Below the pieces are notes generated by a model. It had not been told where the DNA came from. It was given only the letters and a program-made list of their open reading frames with translations, and made no database searches. Below are positions 42,936 through 43,702 of a stretch of DNA of 43,702 nt, piece by piece. The stretch is from Roseococcus sp. (GTDB lineage: Bacteria; Pseudomonadota; Alphaproteobacteria; Acetobacterales; Acetobacteraceae). Where the stretch lies: NCBI RefSeq assembly GCF_019747315.1, contig NZ_JAIEQY010000086.1, positions 1 to 43,702 on the forward strand, given 5' to 3'. The position numbers and the translations under genes were made by a program. Every line of letters starts with the position of its first letter. The first letter of the stretch is position 1.

Positions 42936-43586
42936 CTATTGGCTGGCCCACAGGATGCGGTGGAGCCAGGCGATATCCGGCAATTCGAAGCTGTAATCGG
43001 GATGGGCAGGGTTGAGGCTGGCGAGCTCGATCCGCTTGGCGCTCTGCCGCTTCAACTCCTTGGCCATGACCTCGCCCAGCCGGGTGCGGACCACCACGCG
43101 ATCCCCCCGGCGCACCGGCGAGGCGGGCGAGACGATGACCACGTCGCCATCCCGGAACACCGGCTCCATGGAATCACCCGCGATTTCCAAGGCATAGGCG
43201 TTGGGATCGCTGATCTCGGGCAGGCTGATCTCGTCCCAGCTGCCCCCCACCGGGAAGCCGCCATCATCGAAGAACCCCTCCCCACCGGCCTGGGCCAGGC
43301 CGATCAACGGCACGCGGCGGGAAGGGCGCGGCCCGCGCGAGAGACTGGGTAGGGCCGCCTGGCCTGAGATGAGCGCGGCGAAAGCCTCAACCCCGGCGCC
43401 CGTCGCGTTCAGCACCTTGGCGACGCTCTCGGTGGACGGCCAGCGCGCGCGGCCATCCGGCCCGATCCGCTTGGAGGGGTTGAACGCCGTCGGGTCCAGC
43501 CCAGCCTTGCGGGCCAGCCCGGAAGCCGAAAGGCCATTTTCGGCGGCGAGCGAATCTATCGCGCGCCAGATGTCGTCATGTCGCAT
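42936..43586 (-). CDS. LexA-like HTH and S24 peptidase-type transcriptional regulator
   Basis: The 216-residue product has an N-terminal HTH of the lambda-repressor type (about residues 5-70) and a C-terminal S24 (LexA/CI-like) domain. The expected catalytic pair is Ser139 (AGDSMEP) and Lys176 (VMAKEL). An Ala100-Gly101 pair in LAQAGGEG is a candidate self-cleavage site. It would repress its targets until activated RecA triggers cleavage. The HTH is not that of LexA itself, so this is a CI-type SOS-linked regulator rather than the housekeeping LexA. It is transcribed away from an SOS box at the right window edge. The ATG at 43586 has GAGGAGA in reading direction about 20 bases upstream only, so ribosome binding is weak or different. 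Confidence 0.9.
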   Translation of the reverse strand: MRHDDIWRAIDSLAAENGLSASGLARKAGLDPTAFNPSKRIGPDGRARWPSTESVAKVLNATGAGVEAFAALISGQAALPSLSRGPRPSRRVPLIGLAQAGGEGFFDDGGFPVGGSWDEISLPEISDPNAYALEIAGDSMEPVFRDGDVVIVSPASPVRRGDRVVVRTRLGEVMAKELKRQSAKRIELASLNPAHPDYSFELPDIAWLHRILWASQ

Positions 43587-43674
43587 GAGGAGAGGACCAT
43601 CTTAGGTGTGGCGTCATCGCGCAATAGGAAAATGTTGCTCATGGCGCTTGCATTGCGCCCGAGCTCAAGCTTAT

Positions 43675-43701
43675 GTTCTCTAAATGTTCTCATTTGTTCT
43701 C
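43675..43701. promoter_or_regulatory. alphaproteobacterial SOS (LexA) box with a third half-site
   Basis: GTTC at 43675-43678 and 43686-43689 are separated by exactly 7 bases, which is the known LexA recognition pattern (GTTC-N7-GTTC) of alphaproteobacteria. A third GTTC at 43696-43699 follows after 6 bases, and every copy continues as GTTCTC. The three copies thus recur at 11 and 10 bases, one helical turn apart. The box is about 90 bases upstream of the S24 regulator and at the right edge, so it most probably controls a rightward gene outside the window as well as, or instead of, the regulator. Confidence 0.75.
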
Positions 43702-43702
43702 C

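Noticed and set aside
42936..43586. Naming the S24 regulator lexA
   Set aside because: The N-terminal HTH is lambda-repressor-like and lacks the LexA winged-helix sequence; only the C-terminal peptidase domain is shared.
43643..43659. GGCGC inverted repeat with a 7-base loop before the S24 gene
   Set aside because: Arms of 5 bases made of G and C are expected by chance in this composition.

Overview
This GC-rich, densely coded chromosomal window comes from an alphaproteobacterium, most likely a Roseomonas-like member of the Acetobacteraceae. Three signs point there: several orphan Bug/TctC solute-binding proteins beside catabolic enzymes, an etfB-etfA-hydroxyacyl-CoA dehydrogenase operon, and an alphaproteobacterial SOS box (GTTC-N7-GTTC) at the right edge. 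The taxon is inferred from gene content; no rRNA gene is present. I found no tRNA, rRNA, CRISPR array, insertion sequence or prophage. No gene-free stretch exceeds 300 bases.

Left part (1-9300): the 3' end of lutB, lutC and an overlapping Smr-domain gene form a lactate-utilisation operon. A cluster of small palindromes and a small XRE regulator follow, then etfB-etfA-3-hydroxyacyl-CoA dehydrogenase, a SirB1/transglutaminase-like TPR protein and a BLUF blue-light sensor. Convergent to these is a TVP38 membrane protein gene overlapping a GT2 glycosyltransferase gene. Heme A synthase (COX15) starts the next + strand run.

Middle (9303-29032): a 1755-residue, apparently soluble histidine kinase with about twelve tandem PAS-type modules sits between COX15 and tldD. 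Next come two Bug/TctC proteins and a class V aminotransferase. On the minus strand lie a small membrane protein, a cytosine-deaminase-like amidohydrolase and a third Bug protein. A glycan locus follows: a natural fusion of a glycosyltransferase to UDP-galactopyranose mutase, with a clan GH-A glycosidase immediately downstream whose start codon is not canonical. A small helical protein, a DJ-1/PfpI protein, a family-2 amidohydrolase and a fourth Bug protein complete this part.

Right part (29102-43702): a minus-strand operon with hyfB-C-E-F-G-I gene order encodes a complex-I/hydrogenase-4-like membrane complex. All four nickel-ligand cysteines of its large subunit are replaced, and a VOC (glyoxalase/bleomycin-resistance-fold) gene is wedged between the G and I genes with overlapping start and stop codons. 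Divergent from it are TRAP transporter genes dctQ and dctM, with no binding protein nearby. Beyond is an exopolysaccharide pair: a cellulose-synthase-like GT2 with a C-terminal PilZ (c-di-GMP) domain and an HlyD-type adaptor with a long proline/alanine-rich N-terminus. The window ends with a LexA-like HTH/S24 regulator and an SOS box pointing at an unseen gene beyond the right edge.

The main points for follow-up are the cysteine-less Hyf-like complex with its embedded VOC gene, the twelve-module PAS kinase, the GT-Glf fusion with its oddly started glycosidase, and the S24/SOS-box arrangement.
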